64,000 nucleotides of DNA from Pararhodobacter oceanensis. Lineage in GTDB: Bacteria; Pseudomonadota; Alphaproteobacteria; Rhodobacterales; Rhodobacteraceae. The notes under the pieces are model-generated. The model was not told the origin of the DNA. It worked only from the letters and a program-made list of their open reading frames with translations, and did not search any database. The stretch spans positions 186,001-250,000 of the forward strand of contig NZ_QDKM01000004.1 of the NCBI RefSeq assembly GCF_003076755.1, read 5' to 3'. Of the stretch, positions 25,541 to 34,671 are shown one piece after another. A program made the translations under genes and the position numbers. Every line of letters begins with the position of its first letter. The stretch's first letter is position 1.

Positions 25541-26317
25541 TTAGGCTTCAGCGGCCGGAGCGTCTTCGGCGACGGCTTCGTCTTCCGGTGCTTCTTCCAG
25601 CTCGCCCAGATCAACGCCAGCAGCGCCCAATTGGGCCGACATACCGTCGAGTGCCGCGCGCGAAACCAGATCGCAATAGAGCGCAATCGCGCGGGCCGCA
25701 TCGTCGTTGCCCGGGATGATGTAATCGACACCATCCGGCGCGCAGTTGCTGTCAACCACGGCGACAACCGGAATGCCCAGCTTGCGGGCTTCCTGGATGG
25801 CCAGGTCTTCTTTGTTCACGTCGATCACGAACAGAAGGTCCGGCAGACCGCCCATTTCGCGAATGCCGCCCAGCGAGGCCTGCAGTTTGATCTGGTCACG
25901 CTCCATGCCCAGACGCTCTTTCTTGGTCAGGCCTTCGGCGCCGCTTTCCAGAGCTTCGTCAATCTTTTTCAGGCGATTGATCGACTGCGACACGGTTTTC
26001 CAGTTGGTCAGCGTGCCGCCGAGCCAGCGGTGGTTCATGTAGTATTGTGCGCATTTCTCGGCGCTATCGGCAATCTGCTTGGCTGCCTGACGCTTGGTGC
26101 CGACGAACAGCACACGGCCGCCACGGGCCACGGTGTCGCGGATCGCCTTGAGCGCCTGATCCATCATCGGGACGGTTTGCGTCAGGTCGAAGATGTGGAT
26201 GCCGTTGCGCTGGCCGTAGATATACGGGCCCATGCGCGGGTTCCAGCGCTGCGTCTGGTGACCATAGTGAACGCCAGCTTCCAAGAGCTGACGCATGGAG
26301 TATTCGGGAAGCGCCAT
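25541..26317 (-). CDS. rpsB: 30S ribosomal protein S2, 258 aa
   Basis: Binds the 30S head-body hinge and recruits S1. '[20 protein letters not shown]' and '[18 protein letters not shown]', '[11 protein letters not shown]' and '[14 protein letters not shown]' are textbook S2 signatures. The C-terminus has the acidic Ala/Glu tail seen in alphaproteobacterial S2. The start MALPEY is chosen at 26317 with AAAGGAAA upstream. First gene of the rpsB-tsf operon. Confidence 0.98.
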   Translation of the reverse strand: MALPEYSMRQLLEAGVHYGHQTQRWNPRMGPYIYGQRNGIHIFDLTQTVPMMDQALKAIRDTVARGGRVLFVGTKRQAAKQIADSAEKCAQYYMNHRWLGGTLTNWKTVSQSINRLKKIDEALESGAEGLTKKERLGMERDQIKLQASLGGIREMGGLPDLLFVIDVNKEDLAIQEARKLGIPVVAVVDSNCAPDGVDYIIPGNDDAARAIALYCDLVSRAALDGMSAQLGAAGVDLGELEEAPEDEAVAEDAPAAEA

Positions 26318-26547
26318 GTGGTTTTCCTTTTCCGGTTTGCGCCTAGGGCAAGACATTCAGGGCAGATGCCCAACCGGTGGACCTTGCAGGATGTCTCCCT
26401 GCTTGGCCCTGCCTCGCCTGTGAAGTGCGCGCCCATTACCGCGAACTGTGCATGGCGGCAAGGGCAAAGGCGCGGAATGCGGGCAATATACCGGTTTATC
26501 AGCCGTTTCGGGCGGAATGTCGCGGGTTTGCGCCTGCCCATGCGGTG

Positions 26548-27345
26548 TTACAGGTCCGGCGCGCCCTCTGCCAGTGCGGTGAGCGCGCGTTTGCGCGGTG
26601 CCGGCATGGCGGCGATATCGAGGCAGGTGAACACATGGCATGTGTCGAGCGCGCGGTCGATCACCAAATGATCCGACACCCAGCCGCCCATCGCCAGATA
26701 GGCGCGCAAAAGCGTCGGGAGCTGCGCCTGCCCCTCCAAGCTGGGCGTGCACTGCGCGGTAAAGCGGATCGCCTCGGTCGCGGTGGCCTTGGGGCGCTGG
26801 GTATCGGGGCCAAGGTGGCGCGCGGCCAGATAGGTGAGCGCCGGTGTCAGAGGTGCGGGATCGGCGCCCTGAAACGACGTGCAGCCGATCAACCGCCCTG
26901 CCCCGCTGCGCAACACCATACGCGCGACGGCGGCCCATAGGAGCCGCATGACCTCGGCCTGTTGCATGCGGTCACTTTGCGGCGCGGCGCAGAGGCGGCC
27001 GAGTTCGATCATGGGGAAATTATCTGATTGTGGGCTGAGAAGTGGCGTCAGATCATAGGCCTGCGCAGTATAGCCCTGCAGCAGGCTGGGGGCGTCGCGG
27101 TGGATGCGCAGCCGTGCGGTTGCCAGAGGTGCCTGATCCTCCTCACCAAGCCAGAGGTGCAGGCTATCTGCGTCATAGGCGTCCGCGTCTTCTGCACCCG
27201 CGTCACCGCGAAACACCTGTGCGCGCAGTATCTGCAGCGCGGCAAGCTCATACCCCTGCGCCAGCCGCGCCTGCCAGCGCCCGCGCCGGATTGGCGGGCC
27301 GAAAGTGCTGCACACGCTGTCTGGGGCATCACGGAGGGTGGACAT
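26548..27345 (-). CDS. olsB: L-ornithine N-acyltransferase OlsB-like, 265 aa
   Basis: Resembles OlsB, the acyl-ACP-dependent acyltransferase that makes lyso-ornithine lipid, the first step of ornithine-lipid synthesis at the inner membrane. Seen: '[15 protein letters not shown]', 'ELGRLCAAP' and '[14 protein letters not shown]', typical of this GNAT-related family. olsA is not in the window. Its end is about 230 bases upstream of rpsB on the same strand, and it is divergent from msrB with a 47-base gap. Ornithine lipids often replace phospholipids under phosphate limitation. Confidence 0.78.
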   Translation of the reverse strand: MSTLRDAPDSVCSTFGPPIRRGRWQARLAQGYELAALQILRAQVFRGDAGAEDADAYDADSLHLWLGEEDQAPLATARLRIHRDAPSLLQGYTAQAYDLTPLLSPQSDNFPMIELGRLCAAPQSDRMQQAEVMRLLWAAVARMVLRSGAGRLIGCTSFQGADPAPLTPALTYLAARHLGPDTQRPKATATEAIRFTAQCTPSLEGQAQLPTLLRAYLAMGGWVSDHLVIDRALDTCHVFTCLDIAAMPAPRKRALTALAEGAPDL

Positions 27346-27392
27346 ATCGCGCGTATCTCCTAAATCAACAGGCAGACAAGTGGAGCAGTATA

Positions 27393-27791
27393 GTGACCGA
27401 TAAGATATCCAAAACCGATGCCGAATGGCAGGCCCAGCTATCGCCGATGGCCTATAAAGTCACCCGCGAGCATGGCACCGAGCGCGCCTTTACCGGCGAT
27501 GACTTCCCGAAAGCCGAGGGTGTGTTCAACTGCGTGTGCTGCGGCGCGCCGCTGTTTACCTCGGGTGAGAAATACGATTCGGGCTCGGGCTGGCCGAGTT
27601 TCTGGGCGCCGAAAGAGGGTGCCCCGATCGGCACCAAAGAGGACCGCAGCCTGATGATGCGCCGCACCGAGGTGCATTGCGAGCGCTGTGACGCGCATCT
27701 GGGGCATGTGTTCCCCGATGGGCCGCAGCCGACGGGGCAGCGGTATTGTGTCAACGGCGCGGCGCTGACCTTTGAGCCGAAGGGGGAGTAA
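27393..27791 (+). CDS. msrB: Peptide-methionine (R)-S-oxide reductase MsrB, 132 aa
   Basis: Repairs the R-epimer of oxidised methionine. The zinc-binding pairs 'CVCCG' and 'CERC', '[11 protein letters not shown]', '[10 protein letters not shown]' and catalytic Cys in 'RYCVNGAAL' are all present. It uses a GTG start with GGAG 7 bases upstream; no in-frame ATG fits better. No signal peptide is seen, so it is cytoplasmic. Confidence 0.95.
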   Translation: MTDKISKTDAEWQAQLSPMAYKVTREHGTERAFTGDDFPKAEGVFNCVCCGAPLFTSGEKYDSGSGWPSFWAPKEGAPIGTKEDRSLMMRRTEVHCERCDAHLGHVFPDGPQPTGQRYCVNGAALTFEPKGE

Positions 27792-28065
27792 GGGGCAATT
27801 TGGCCTCCTCGATCCGGCGCTACATATAGAGCGCCGGATTCTCCGGTTCGCCACCGATCACCCGTCACGCCCGTGGGAACCACGGGCCGCGCCCGACCCT
27901 CCCCCCGGGAGGGCGCTTTGGCGAGGTCACTCATTGCCCAATCGAGATCAACGCTTTTGAGCGCAGCGCGTTGTTGAACGGATGCGGCGCCCACCCAGGG
28001 TCGGGCGCGACCCTTTGCGCGTTGCCTCGAGCCCGCAACGCCAAGGCTCGGCTGGAGATCAATGC
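27792..28065. other. Intergenic region holding the second palindromic-ended element
   Basis: Between the convergent msrB and bamE genes. It is mainly occupied by the repeat at 27884-28013 and then the bamE terminator. No gene is seen. Confidence 0.5.
27884..28013. repeat. Palindromic-ended intergenic element, copy 2 (130 bp), inverted
   Basis: The ends GGGCCGCGCCCGACCCT (27884-27900) and its complement (27997-28013) match at 16 of 17 positions. Its complement aligns with copy 1 (8992-9127): both have GACCCTGGGTGGGCGCC at one end and GCGCCCTCCCGGGGGGAGGG at the other, with unrelated centres. Confidence 0.7.
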
Positions 28066-28096
28066 AAAAACGCGGCCCGAAATGGGGCCGCGTTTT
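28066..28096. terminator. Terminator of bamE (bidirectional shape)
   Basis: AAAACGCGGCCC and GGGCCGCGTTTT form a perfect 12-bp stem with a 6-base loop. The A/T ends give T runs in both directions; the nearest stop is that of bamE on the minus strand. Confidence 0.8.
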
Positions 28097-28131
28097 GCGT
28101 TGTATCAGTTGGGTGTGCCCGTGCCGCGCGG

Positions 28132-28590
28132 TTACAGGAATGCGCCCGGGGTGAACTGGCCCAGGACCCGCAGCACCTGGCTGAGCACGGTGGGCGTCGG
28201 GCCCAGAGTGGTGACACGGCGCGACAGGGTGACGACTTCACCCGCCTCGAGACCGAATCGCTCGATGTTGCTCACGCGGTCGCGTTGATCAAAGCTGATC
28301 GCGACCACCTGCCGGTCGACCTCTTCGGGCGCACGCCAAGAGCGCTGACGCCAGTCGGATTGCACATAGAACCAGCCCGAACCCTCCATCACCCCGCCAA
28401 TACCGGGGCGGCCGATCTTCTCGGCAACCGTGTCGCGGGTGTCCTGACCGACCTCGACCGCGCTCAATTGCTCTGGCGAGGGCGCATAGCCGTGGTAGCG
28501 CATCACCGGCGAACAGGCGGCCAGCACCACGGCCAGCACCGCCAGTCCCAGCCATCTTGCGACGCCCTTTTGTGAATTGAGCTTGTTCAT
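28132..28590 (-). CDS. bamE: Outer-membrane assembly lipoprotein BamE (SmpA/OmlA), 152 aa
   Basis: A signal peptide with lipobox LAAC (Cys about residue 26) precedes the SmpA/OmlA domain: 'EVGQDTRDTVAEKIGRPGIGG' followed by 'GWFYVQSDWRQRSW', the tyrosine-rich strand pair of this family. It is predicted to be lipid-anchored and to assist the BamA complex at the outer membrane. Length is somewhat longer than E. coli BamE, with a C-terminal extension as in other alphaproteobacteria. It is divergent from yceD over 200 bases. Confidence 0.9.
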   Translation of the reverse strand: MNKLNSQKGVARWLGLAVLAVVLAACSPVMRYHGYAPSPEQLSAVEVGQDTRDTVAEKIGRPGIGGVMEGSGWFYVQSDWRQRSWRAPEEVDRQVVAISFDQRDRVSNIERFGLEAGEVVTLSRRVTTLGPTPTVLSQVLRVLGQFTPGAFL

Positions 28591-28790
28591 AGCGGCTCCC
28601 GTCCCATATCTGTAGCGTCATGACCCGGTGCACGGCGGCGACACTCACGTGCTGCAACCCGGCCTGGGGGCATCGGGGCTAGAACCCCTCACCGCCTTTG
28701 GATTACAGAAAGCCAGAGCAACGTTCAAGAATGGAACACCACGGCGCGGCTTTGGTCGCTGAACCGTGAATAGGAGAAAATCGAGGCCCC

Positions 28791-29366
28791 ATGTCCGATA
28801 CCGCCCCCCTGCGCCAATCCACCAGTGCCAGCCTGCCGCTGCGCGTCGCCGATCTGCCCAACCGGACGGGCGTGGATTTCACCCTGACCCCCGATGCCGA
28901 GGCCCGCGCCGCGATTGCCGAGCGGCTTGATCTGCAACGGCTGCGCAAGCTGACATTCACCGGCAAGCTGCGCCCGGACGGGCATCATGACTGGCAGCTT
29001 GAGGCAACCTTGGGCGCCACAGCGGTGCAAAGCTGCGTGGTGACATTCGCGCCGGTGACCACACGGCTGGATGTGCCGGTGCAGCGCCGGTTCCTGCGCC
29101 GGATGCCGGAAATCACCGATATCGAGGTGGAAATCCCCGATGATGATATCGAACCACTGGGACCGGTGATTGATCTGGGCGAGATCATGGAAGAGGCGCT
29201 CAGCCTCGCCCTGCCCGATTACCCGCGCGCCGAAGACGCCGATGAGACCGCCCTGCCCGGCGTGATCACCGCCGGAGATGAGGCCGCGCCCGCCGCCGAA
29301 GAGCCCGAGCGGCAGACGCCTTTTGCCAATCTCTCCTCGCTGTTGAATGCGAAAAAGGACGAGTGA
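28791..29366 (+). CDS. YceD/DUF177 family protein, 191 aa
   Basis: A DUF177 protein, whose family members sit next to rpmF and are linked to 23S rRNA accumulation or L32 biogenesis. Seen: 'SCVVTFAPVTTRLDVPVQRRF' and the acidic 'DIGxIMEEALSLALPDYPR'-like block (here DLGEIMEEALSLALPDYPRA). The final residues include 'FANLSSLL', usual for the family end. It lacks an obvious zinc cluster; one Cys (near residue 83) is conserved in many members. It is the first gene of the yceD-rpmF-plsX-fabH-ihfA-merR series. Confidence 0.88.
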   Translation: MSDTAPLRQSTSASLPLRVADLPNRTGVDFTLTPDAEARAAIAERLDLQRLRKLTFTGKLRPDGHHDWQLEATLGATAVQSCVVTFAPVTTRLDVPVQRRFLRRMPEITDIEVEIPDDDIEPLGPVIDLGEIMEEALSLALPDYPRAEDADETALPGVITAGDEAAPAAEEPERQTPFANLSSLLNAKKDE

Positions 29367-29552
29367 CCCACCCGCTATTGCGCCGAATCTGCGGAATCAT
29401 GCTTGCGCCGGAGCAAAAAAGCCGTATTTTCCGCGCTTCAGGCAAGACAGGGCTTTCACAAACCGCTCAGGCGGTATAAAGCCCGCAGCAGATTAACTTT
29501 CCACCGTTACGGGCGCGCTGATTGTGCCCGCAGAAGATATCAGAGGTTTACC

Positions 29553-29759
29553 ATGGCCGTTCAGCAGAACCGCGTGACCCGTTCCCGTCGTAACATGCGC
29601 CGCGCGCATGACGCTCTCGTTGCGGGCAACCCGAATGAGTGCTCCAGCTGCGGCGAACTCAAGCGTCCGCACCACGTATGCCCGTCCTGCGGTCATTACG
29701 ACAGCCGCGAAGTCGTGGCGCAGGCGACCGAGGTCGATCTGGACGACGACGCGGCCTAA
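29553..29759 (+). CDS. rpmF: 50S ribosomal protein L32, 68 aa
   Basis: Starts '[20 protein letters not shown]', as alphaproteobacterial L32 does, and keeps four cysteines in two CxxC pairs ('CSSCGE', 'CPSCGH'), so this is the zinc-binding form. The ATG has AGAGG upstream. It lies between yceD and plsX, the usual order, and links ribosome production with phospholipid synthesis. Confidence 0.97.
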   Translation: MAVQQNRVTRSRRNMRRAHDALVAGNPNECSSCGELKRPHHVCPSCGHYDSREVVAQATEVDLDDDAA

Positions 29760-29782
29760 GGTTCGCGTCCGGCTCCGGTCAG

Positions 29783-30910
29783 ATGACTTCCAACCAGGAT
29801 CACTTACCCACCGGGCAACCGGATGACGGCGCTCCTCGGGGCAAGGTTATCGTATCGGTTGACGCGATGGGCTCGGATCAAGGTCCGTCCGTGGTGGTTG
29901 CCGGTTGTGCACGCTCGGCGCGCAGTGATTCGGATCTGGGTTTTCTACTGCATGGAGATTCCGCGGTTCTCGAACCGTTGGTCGCCCGTCAGCCCGCGCT
30001 GACGGGCCGTTGCACCATTGTCCATGCGGATGAAACCGTGACCATGGACGACAAGCCCAGCCATGTGATGCGCCACGGCAAGAAGACCTCGATGTGGTCG
30101 ACGATTGGCGCGCTGAAAAGCGGTCAGGCCCATGCCGCCGTGTCCTGTGGTAACACCGGCGCGCTGATGGCGGTGTCGATGATCCAGCTGCGCCGGATGG
30201 AGGGGGTCAACCGCCCCGCCATCGCCTGCCTCTGGCCGGCGCGTGGCAAACACGGGTTCAACACGATGCTGGATGTCGGCGCGGATATCAAAGCCGAGGC
30301 CGAGGATCTGCTGGCCTATGCGATCATGGGCGTGACCTATTTTCGCAACGGGTTTGGCGAGGAACGCCCGCGTGTCGGCCTGCTGAATGTCGGCACCGAA
30401 GAGCATAAGGGCCGCGCCGAGATCAAGGAAGCACATGAATTGATCGCCGATCATGCCGAGATCGGGCGCTATGAATTTGTCGGTTTTGTTGAAGGCAGCG
30501 ATATCCCCTCGGACCGTGTGGATGTGATTGTCACCGACGGGTTCACCGGCAATATCGCGCTGAAAACCGGCGAAGGCACCGCCAAACTGGTCGCGGATTT
30601 CCTGCGCGAATCGCTCAAGTCCAGCGCTTTGGCGCTGCTTGGGGCGATGCTCGCCAAGGGCGCCTTGGGCAAACTCACCGCCAGAATCGATCCGCGCCGG
30701 GTCAATGGCGGGGTGTTTCTGGGGCTCAACGGCACGGTGGTGAAATCGCATGGGTCGGCGGATGCCACCGGCGTCGCGGCGGCGATCGGACTGGCCGCAA
30801 AACTGGCACAATCGGGATATCACGGGCGGATGGCAGAACGGCTTGTGATTGCCGCGCAAGCAGTCCAGAATGCTGCGGATGCATCGGCCCAAAACGGAGA
30901 CAGGTCATGA
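29783..30910 (+). CDS. plsX: Phosphate acyltransferase PlsX, 375 aa
   Basis: Makes acyl-phosphate from acyl-ACP, the donor for PlsY in phosphatidic-acid synthesis; a peripheral membrane protein. 'VSVDAMGSDQGP', 'AAVSCGNTGALMA', 'LLNVGTEEHKG' and 'VDVIVTDGFTGNIALKT' are the family signatures. It starts 23 bases after rpmF and its stop overlaps the fabH start (ATGA), coupling the two lipid enzymes. Confidence 0.97.
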   Translation: MTSNQDHLPTGQPDDGAPRGKVIVSVDAMGSDQGPSVVVAGCARSARSDSDLGFLLHGDSAVLEPLVARQPALTGRCTIVHADETVTMDDKPSHVMRHGKKTSMWSTIGALKSGQAHAAVSCGNTGALMAVSMIQLRRMEGVNRPAIACLWPARGKHGFNTMLDVGADIKAEAEDLLAYAIMGVTYFRNGFGEERPRVGLLNVGTEEHKGRAEIKEAHELIADHAEIGRYEFVGFVEGSDIPSDRVDVIVTDGFTGNIALKTGEGTAKLVADFLRESLKSSALALLGAMLAKGALGKLTARIDPRRVNGGVFLGLNGTVVKSHGSADATGVAAAIGLAAKLAQSGYHGRMAERLVIAAQAVQNAADASAQNGDRS

Positions 30911-31893
30911 CCGCCACCACCGTTAAACGCGCTGTGGTTATCGGCAGTGGTCACTACCTGCCCGAACGCTGCGTGGAAAACTCTGAGTTTACAGCGACTT
31001 TGGACACGTCCGACGAATGGATCGTGTCACGCTCGGGGATCGAGCGGCGCCATTTCGCCGCCGAGGGCGAAAATACCTCGCATCTGGCGATCCATGCCGC
31101 GCGTGCGGCATTGGAACAGGCCGGTATCAAGGCCGAAGACCTCGATTCGATCATCGTTGCCACCTCGACGCCGGATATGACCTTCCCCGCCGTGGCGACC
31201 ATGGTGCAGGCGGAAATCGGCGCCCATAAAGCCTATGCCTACGACATGCAGGCGGTCTGCGCCGGTTTCATCTATGCGCTGGCCAATGCCAATGCGCTGA
31301 TCGTTTCGGGTCAGGCGCAGCGGGTGATGGTGATCGGCGCCGAGACCTTTAGCCGGATCATGGACTGGACCGACCGCGGCACCGCTGTGCTGTTCGGTGA
31401 CGGCGCCGGTGCGCTGATCCTGGAGGCGCAGGACGGCGACGGCAGCACCGAGGACCGCGGCATACTGTCCACCGATCTGAACGCCGATGGCCGCTACCGC
31501 GATATTCTCTATGTCGATGGCGGCGTTTCCAGCACCGCCACCGCGGGCTGTCTGCGTATGCAGGGCAAGGAAGTCTTTCGCCATGCCATTGAAAAGCTGG
31601 CGCAAACCGCCGATACCGCGCTGGAAAAAGCGGGGCTTGGCTCGGATGATATCGACTGGATCGTGCCCCATCAGGCCAATATCCGCATCATTCAGGGCAC
31701 CGCGCGCAAGCTCAATCTGCCGATGAGCAAAGTGATTGTGACGGTGCAGAACCACGGCAATACCTCGGCGGCCTCGATCCCGCTGGCGCTTTCGGTGGGC
31801 GTTGCCAATGGCCAGATCAAACGCGGCGACCTGATCGTCAGCGAGGCGATCGGCGGCGGTTTGGCCTGGGGCGCGGTGGTGCTGCGCTGGTAA
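30907..31893 (+). CDS. fabH: 3-oxoacyl-ACP synthase III FabH, 328 aa
   Basis: Catalyses the first condensation of fatty-acid synthesis from acetyl-CoA and malonyl-ACP. The catalytic Cys is residue 118 in 'DMQAVCAGFIYAL'; the His lies in 'VPHQANIRI' (about 255) and the Asn in 'NHGNTSAASIPLAL' (about 285). Length and motif order are standard. Translationally coupled to plsX. Confidence 0.97.
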   Translation: MTATTVKRAVVIGSGHYLPERCVENSEFTATLDTSDEWIVSRSGIERRHFAAEGENTSHLAIHAARAALEQAGIKAEDLDSIIVATSTPDMTFPAVATMVQAEIGAHKAYAYDMQAVCAGFIYALANANALIVSGQAQRVMVIGAETFSRIMDWTDRGTAVLFGDGAGALILEAQDGDGSTEDRGILSTDLNADGRYRDILYVDGGVSSTATAGCLRMQGKEVFRHAIEKLAQTADTALEKAGLGSDDIDWIVPHQANIRIIQGTARKLNLPMSKVIVTVQNHGNTSAASIPLALSVGVANGQIKRGDLIVSEAIGGGLAWGAVVLRW

Positions 31894-32008
31894 TTGGCGC
31901 GATCTTCACCTGCTGTGCAAACAACGCCTCGCAAACCACGCTGTTGACAGCAGAATTTCCTTGTAGCATCGTTTAAGACTTGGGCGCCTGTCCGCCGAAG
32001 GGGGAAAG

Positions 32009-32314
32009 ATGAGCGAAAAAACACTGACACGTATGGACCTGAGCGAAGCGGTTTTCCGCGAGGTCGGGTTGAGCCGCAACGAATCCTCGCAACTGGTTGA
32101 ATCCATTATTCAATACATGTCCGACGCTTTGGTGAACGACGAGCAGGTCAAGATCTCGTCCTTTGGCACTTTCAGCGTCCGCGCCAAGGCCGAACGGCTG
32201 GGCCGCAATCCGAAAACCGGCGAAGAAGTGCCGATCAGCCCGCGCCGCGTGCTCTCGTTCCGGCCCTCGCATCTGATGAAGGACCGTGTCTCGAGCGGGA
32301 ATCTGCGCGGGTAG
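32009..32314 (+). CDS. ihfA: Integration host factor subunit alpha, 101 aa
   Basis: A DNA-bending HU/IHF-fold protein. '[19 protein letters not shown]' and the DNA-inserting arm '[20 protein letters not shown]' identify the alpha subunit. The ATG has GGGGGAAAG just upstream. It follows fabH by 115 bases and precedes the MerR-like regulator by 9 bases, the widespread alphaproteobacterial order. Confidence 0.97.
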   Translation: MSEKTLTRMDLSEAVFREVGLSRNESSQLVESIIQYMSDALVNDEQVKISSFGTFSVRAKAERLGRNPKTGEEVPISPRRVLSFRPSHLMKDRVSSGNLRG

Positions 32315-32323
32315 GCATAAGGC

Positions 32324-33316
32324 ATGAAAAAAGCGCCCGAGGCGTTTCGCACGATCAGCGAGGTCGCCGAGATCCTGAAAACTCCTGCGCATGTGTTGCG
32401 GTTTTGGGAGAGTAAATTCTATCAGATACGTCCGGTGAAACGCGCCGGTGGGCGGCGCTATTACCGGCCCGATGATGTGACGCTGATCAACGGCATCCGC
32501 ATTCTGCTGCAAGAGCAAGGCATGACCATTCGCGGCGTGCAGCGGGTGTTGCAGGAAAACGGCGTGAAACATGTCACCGCTTTGGGCGCGGAACTGGCGA
32601 TGTCGCCCGAGGCCGCAGGCGATATCAGCGCGGTCGAAAGTGCCGAACTGGCGGTGATCGAGGGCAAGGCCACGTCGCTGCCGATTGCCGATACGGTTGA
32701 GCCGGTGTCGGGGTCAGTATCGGGGCCCGCATCAGGGTCGGTGCGCGCACAGCCTGACAGTGTCGCGACTGAGGCAACGGAGGATACAGCGGGCGTGGCA
32801 GCTGAGGATGCACTCGCCGCGAAAGTCGTCGCCGAGCGTTCCGAGTCGCCCCGTGCTGTGTCGCCGGTTGAACCCGCCCTGCCCGTTGCCAAAGCGCCCG
32901 AGGCGCCCGAGGCGCCCGACCCCGCACCCACCGCAAGCGCTGAGACGCAAGCGCCCAAAGCAATGGATGAGGCCGCGGAACCAAGCGCAGAGGTTCCCCC
33001 CGAGGCGCCTGTGGTGGCGGACGCCACGCTCGACGACAGCTCTGACGGCGACTCAATTGAACCCAAGGCCCCTGACGCACCGCGCGAGAGCGCTGAGGCT
33101 GACGACACGCCAACGGCTTCGCAGGTCGCTGAAGCAAGCGCTGCATCCGCCCCCGCAACGCCGGAGGCGGACAGCCGCCCGCGGATCGCGCAGATTCTGC
33201 GGGCCACACCGCGTGGACAACTGGGGACCACGCACGAATCGCTCGAGCATCTGTCGCGCCGGATTGATGTTTTTCTCGACCGGATGTCCGAAGCCTCGGG
33301 CGCCGGACGCTGGTAA
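32324..33316 (+). CDS. MerR-family transcriptional regulator with long disordered tail, 330 aa
   Basis: The first 75 residues are a MerR winged helix ('[20 protein letters not shown]', '[13 protein letters not shown]'), the type found next to ihfA throughout alphaproteobacteria and of unknown regulon. Residues about 105-290 are a low-complexity Ala/Pro/Glu/Asp tail with repeated APEAPEAP-like units, and a short conserved C-terminal segment ([13 protein letters not shown]...) closes the protein. No metal-binding cysteines of classical MerR are seen. Nine bases after ihfA, so co-transcribed. Confidence 0.9.
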   Translation: MKKAPEAFRTISEVAEILKTPAHVLRFWESKFYQIRPVKRAGGRRYYRPDDVTLINGIRILLQEQGMTIRGVQRVLQENGVKHVTALGAELAMSPEAAGDISAVESAELAVIEGKATSLPIADTVEPVSGSVSGPASGSVRAQPDSVATEATEDTAGVAAEDALAAKVVAERSESPRAVSPVEPALPVAKAPEAPEAPDPAPTASAETQAPKAMDEAAEPSAEVPPEAPVVADATLDDSSDGDSIEPKAPDAPRESAEADDTPTASQVAEASAASAPATPEADSRPRIAQILRATPRGQLGTTHESLEHLSRRIDVFLDRMSEASGAGRW

Positions 33317-33398
33317 ACACATGATGATGTGGATTTCCCCGCGAAAGGGTCAAATTGATGCTTGCCCCCGCCGCCAAAACGGGTAGAACCCACCTCGT

Positions 33399-33476
33399 CG
33401 GGCTGTGGCGCAGCTTGGTTAGCGCGTCCGTCTGGGGGACGGAAGGTCGTGAGTTCGAATCTCGCCAGCCCGACCA
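33399..33476 (+). tRNA. tRNA-Pro (anticodon GGG)
   Basis: CGGGCTG (33399-33405) pairs with CAGCCCG (33466-33472). The anticodon stem TCCGT/ACGGA encloses CTGGGGG, giving GGG. D arm, T arm with GAGTTCGAATCTC and encoded CCA (33474-33476) are complete. Confidence 0.96.
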
Positions 33477-33533
33477 TTTTTCACCGGCCCGTGGCAGCAA
33501 TGTCGCGGGCCGTGTCTGTTTCGCGAGGACGTG

Positions 33534-34628
33534 ATGGCCCTGACCCCAGATACCACCGGCGTGCTGCCGTCGCAGATCCTGCGCGAGTTGGTCGCCCAAG
33601 ACGTCCTGTCCGGCACGCCCGCGATCCTGCCCGATCAGCTACAGCCTGCGAGCCTTGATCTGCGGTTGGGATCGGTGGCGGTGCGTCTGCGCGCCTCCTT
33701 CCTGCCCGGCAAAGGGCGCAGCGTCGCCGAGCGTCTGCCCGAGTTCGAGATGCACCGCTTTGATCTGCGCGACGGCATGGTGCTGGAAAAGGGCTGTGTC
33801 TACGTTGTGGAACTGATGGAGCGCGCCAATCTACCCGCCGCGATCCATGCGGTGACCAACGCCAAAAGCTCGACCGGACGCTTGGATCTTTTGGTCCGCG
33901 TGATCACCGATGAGGGCGTCGAGTTTGACCGTGTGGCGCCGGGCTACAGCGGCCCGCTCTATGCCGAGATCTGCCCGCGGTCTTTCTCGGTGCTGGTGCG
34001 GCCCGGTATGCGGCTCAACCAGATCCGGCTGCGGCAGGGGCAAGCGGTGCTGGATGACGCCGAATTGACCGCGCTACACGCGCAGACGCCGCTGGTCTCG
34101 GGCGAGGCGGTGATCTCCGAAGGTTTGGGCTTTTCGGTCGGTCTACGCCCCGAGAGCGGCGATCTGGTCGGCTACCGCGCCAAACCACATGCGGGGGTGA
34201 TCGATCTGGACCGGATCGGCGCCTATGATCCGGCGGATTTCTGGGAAGAACTGCGCGCGGATAACGGGCGGCTGATCCTTGATCCCGGCGCGTTTTATAT
34301 TCTGGTCAGCCGCGAATCGGTCTCGATCCCGCCGGGCTATGCGGCGGAAATGGCGCCCTATCTGGCAATGGTCGGCGAATTTCGCGTGCATTACGCCGGT
34401 TTCTTTGACCCCGGGTTTGGCTATGCGGCGGCGGGCGGCGCGGGTGCGCGCGGGGTGCTGGAGGTGCGCTGCCATGAGGCGCCCTTTGCGCTGGAAGACG
34501 GGCAGATCGTCGGGCGGCTGGTCTATGAGCGGATGGCGGAAGTGCCGGATGCGCTTTACGGGGTTGAGATCGCGTCAAATTATCAGGGGCAAGGGTTGAA
34601 ACTGGCGAAGCATTTTCGCGCAGGGTGA
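33534..34628 (+). CDS. dcd: 2'-deoxycytidine 5'-triphosphate deaminase, double-domain type, 364 aa
   Basis: Deaminates dCTP to dUTP for thymidylate synthesis. About twice the length of E. coli Dcd: it has two dUTPase-like halves. The first half shows 'LPDQLQPASLDLRLGS' and 'SSTGRLDLLVRVITDEGVEFD', the second 'LDPGAFYILVSRESVSIPPG' and 'FDPGFGYAAAGG'. This long form is common in alphaproteobacteria. GAGG precedes the ATG at 33534. A 13-bp palindrome follows the stop. Confidence 0.92.
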   Translation: MALTPDTTGVLPSQILRELVAQDVLSGTPAILPDQLQPASLDLRLGSVAVRLRASFLPGKGRSVAERLPEFEMHRFDLRDGMVLEKGCVYVVELMERANLPAAIHAVTNAKSSTGRLDLLVRVITDEGVEFDRVAPGYSGPLYAEICPRSFSVLVRPGMRLNQIRLRQGQAVLDDAELTALHAQTPLVSGEAVISEGLGFSVGLRPESGDLVGYRAKPHAGVIDLDRIGAYDPADFWEELRADNGRLILDPGAFYILVSRESVSIPPGYAAEMAPYLAMVGEFRVHYAGFFDPGFGYAAAGGAGARGVLEVRCHEAPFALEDGQIVGRLVYERMAEVPDALYGVEIASNYQGQGLKLAKHFRAG

Positions 34629-34633
34629 TTAGG

Positions 34634-34667
34634 ATGAATGTCTGACGTTTTAGTGTCAGACATTCAT
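34634..34667. terminator. Perfect 13-bp inverted repeat between convergent genes
   Basis: ATGAATGTCTGAC and its complement flank an 8-base loop GTTTTAGT. It sits 5 bases after dcd and 4 bases before the stop of the membrane-protein gene. It is not GC-rich and has no T run, so it could also be a protein-binding site. Confidence 0.5.
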
Positions 34668-34671
34668 GATC

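Noticed and set aside
24242-26671. Very long open frame on the plus strand (about 800 codons)
   Set aside because: It lies antisense to tsf and rpsB, which are unmistakable on the minus strand; long antisense frames are expected at this GC content.
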